DNA of 6,739 nucleotides, from positions 1 to 6,739 of the forward strand of contig CANMNU010000068.1 of the NCBI GenBank assembly GCA_947499175.1, written 5' to 3'. Below, one piece after another: positions 5,399 to 6,739 of this stretch. A model generated the notes under the pieces. It saw only the letters and a list, made by a program, of their open reading frames with translations. It ran no database searches and was not told where the DNA came from. Source of the stretch: Alphaproteobacteria bacterium. Its GTDB lineage: Bacteria; Pseudomonadota; Alphaproteobacteria; Paracaedibacterales; CAITNM01. The number at the start of each line of letters is the position of its first letter. The stretch's first letter is position 1. A program made the translations under genes and the position numbers.

Positions 5399-6187
5399 AT
5401 GGACGCGCAAACTGTAACTGCGGCAACCGCCGTAGCGATGCCAAGTATACCATCCGCAAGTGATGTAGTTATGCACTCAATGGTTAATGCTAGCCCGCAT
5501 ATAGCTAAACACCTTTCTATGTGGGATTTATTTTGGGGAGCTGACATTGTCATTAAATTGGTAATGCTAGGCTTAATTGTTGCGTCTGTTTGGTCGTGGA
5601 CAATTATTTTTTACAAAGTAATTCGTATACGAAGGCTAAATGGTTTGGCTGACCAATTTGAAGAAGCATTTTGGTCAGGTGGTCCATTAGATGAATTATT
5701 CAATCGTTTGCAAAATCGCTACACTGACCCAATGTCAGCTGTATTTTGTGCAGCAATGCGTGAATGGCGCAGATCAATGTCTAAAGGCTACACAAAAGTA
5801 GCTGGTATGCGTGGTACTCTTGAGCAACGCATTGAAAGAGTTATGCAGGTAACGGTTGGTCGTGAAATGGATCAACTGGAACGCCACATGGGGTTTTTAG
5901 CATCTCTTGGTACTAATGCCGTGATTATTGGTTTATTTGGAACCGTATTAGGTATTATGAATAGCTTTGAAAATATTGCATCTATGCAAAATACTAACCT
6001 GGCAGTTGTTGCGCCCGGTATTGCTGAGGCTTTGTTTGCCACTGCTATTGGTCTTATTGCAGCAATTCCCGCAGCTATTGCTTATAATAAAATTTCTAGC
6101 GATTTAAACCGATATGGAAACCGTTTAGATGCGTTTGTAAGTGAATTTAGTGCTATTATTTCACGTCAATTGGAAGAAAATCAATAA
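5399..6187 (+). CDS. tolQ: Tol-Pal system proton channel subunit TolQ
   Basis: TolQ is an inner-membrane protein that forms the stator-like proton channel with TolR and energises TolA for outer-membrane constriction. The 262 residues show helix 1 at about 51-72, a large cytoplasmic loop, helix 2 with IIGLFGTVLGIMNSF (176-190) and helix 3 with APGIAEALFATAIGLIAA (205-222). Thr181 and Thr215 stand where the conserved channel threonines of TolQ and ExbB are found. The N-terminal periplasmic segment of about 45 residues before helix 1 accounts for the extra length over the roughly 230-residue E. coli protein. ExbB is the main alternative, but the following TolR and TolA genes favour TolQ. The stop codon overlaps the tolR start by one base (TAATG), indicating translational coupling. 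Confidence 0.95.
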   Translation: MDAQTVTAATAVAMPSIPSASDVVMHSMVNASPHIAKHLSMWDLFWGADIVIKLVMLGLIVASVWSWTIIFYKVIRIRRLNGLADQFEEAFWSGGPLDELFNRLQNRYTDPMSAVFCAAMREWRRSMSKGYTKVAGMRGTLEQRIERVMQVTVGREMDQLERHMGFLASLGTNAVIIGLFGTVLGIMNSFENIASMQNTNLAVVAPGIAEALFATAIGLIAAIPAAIAYNKISSDLNRYGNRLDAFVSEFSAIISRQLEENQ

Positions 6188-6633
6188 TGGCAGCGCAACT
6201 TCAACCTTTAGCTAAACGTAATGGACGTAGGCGTAATACTCAACTTAGTGCAGCAATTAACGTAATTCCATTAGTCGACGTGATGCTTGTTTTATTAATT
6301 ATTTTCATGGTAACAGCACCAATGATGACTGTTGGGGTTCCTGTGGAGCTACCCAAAACTCAAGCAGCCCAAATGAATGACAGTGTGGAACCTTTGGTGG
6401 TAAGTGTTAATGCAAGCGGCCAAACCTATATTCAAGAAACACTTGTACCTATGTCAGCGATGGTTGATCGCTTAAAAGCGATTACTAATAATAACCCTGA
6501 AGCAAAAATTTATGTGCGCGGGGATCAAAAAATTGCTTATGGTAAAGTTATGGAAGTAATGGGGGCAATTGCCGCGGCTGGTTTTCAAAAAGTTTCACTG
6601 ATTGCGGAATTGCCTCAATCGCCAACGCGCTAG
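6187..6633 (+). CDS. tolR: Tol-Pal system protein TolR
   Basis: TolR is the second channel subunit. It has one membrane helix with the proton-carrying aspartate and a periplasmic domain that contacts peptidoglycan. The 148-residue protein has a basic cytoplasmic N-terminus, then INVIPLVDVMLVLLIIFMVT (24-43) with Asp31 as the conserved acidic residue. A periplasmic domain follows with the usual EPLVVSVNASGQTYI (68-82) and AKIYVRGDQKIAYGKVMEVM (106-125) segments. The length is typical. It starts inside the tolQ stop codon, with GGAAG at 6172-6176 about ten bases upstream as a modest ribosome binding site. ExbD has the same fold; the neighbouring genes decide for TolR. Confidence 0.95.
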   Translation: MAAQLQPLAKRNGRRRNTQLSAAINVIPLVDVMLVLLIIFMVTAPMMTVGVPVELPKTQAAQMNDSVEPLVVSVNASGQTYIQETLVPMSAMVDRLKAITNNNPEAKIYVRGDQKIAYGKVMEVMGAIAAAGFQKVSLIAELPQSPTR

Positions 6634-6657
6634 GTAAATTGTGGGTATTTGGTAAAT

Positions 6658-6739
6658 ATGCGTAAAGCTCTCCTATATTCTTTTATTTTTCATATCTGCC
6701 TAATGTTGTCAGTTTATCTTGATATGCATTTTCCATTTT
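6658..6739 (+). CDS. tolA: TolA N-terminus, partial (runs off the window)
   Basis: ATG 6658 opens a frame reading MRKALLYSFIFHICLMLSVY and continues to the end of the window without a stop. A short basic start followed by a membrane helix containing the SxxxH pattern (SFIFH, residues 8-12) is what TolA and TonB use to engage TolQ/TolR or ExbB/ExbD. It lies 24 bases after the tolR stop. Only 27 codons are visible, so the long periplasmic helix and C-terminal domain cannot be checked. No strong Shine-Dalgarno sequence precedes the start. Confidence 0.8.
   Translation, partial: MRKALLYSFIFHICLMLSVYLDMHFPF

Overview
This window is AT-rich bacterial chromosome. It most likely comes from an alphaproteobacterium, plausibly a host-associated lineage such as Holosporales or Rickettsiales. 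Three things point that way: the base composition, a four-helix MotA/TolQ/ExbB protein of a type I associate with alphaproteobacteria, and TolQ, TolR and TolA sequences of alphaproteobacterial character. The species cannot be fixed from the sequence alone.

Layout from left to right. Bases 1-55 hold the 5' end of a leftward gene that looks like an IS982-type transposase. An extended -10 promoter near 240 precedes uvrB (311-2332), which encodes a complete excision-repair helicase. Next comes a MotA/TolQ/ExbB-family inner-membrane protein (2434-3537), with no peptidoglycan-binding partner gene beside it. Then comes a disturbed stretch, about 3538-4883. It holds a leftward SRPBCC-fold gene with a damaged or switchable 5' end (3661-4353, possibly starting at 4414), a possible 34-codon ORF, and a decapitated second copy of the last 86 bases of the MotA-like gene (4650-4735). 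Finally there is a tight rightward envelope operon: a SlyB-like glycine-zipper lipoprotein (4884-5384), tolQ (5399-6187), tolR (6187-6633) and the start of tolA (6658 to the window end).

TolQ, TolR and TolA form the proton-driven inner-membrane part of the Tol-Pal complex, which keeps the outer membrane attached during division. The lipoprotein directly upstream sits where ybgC stands in the enterobacterial operon and probably acts at the same envelope.

The most unusual material is between 3450 and 4740. The duplicated gene tail differs from the intact one at six positions, five of them synonymous, so the second copy descends from a working gene rather than from a simple local duplication followed by neutral decay. 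The SRPBCC gene enclosed by the two tails carries a perfect 11-bp tandem repeat at its 5' end, and the copy number of that repeat decides whether a well-formed ribosome binding site and signal-peptide-like start are in frame with the protein. I see no complete new multi-gene system here.
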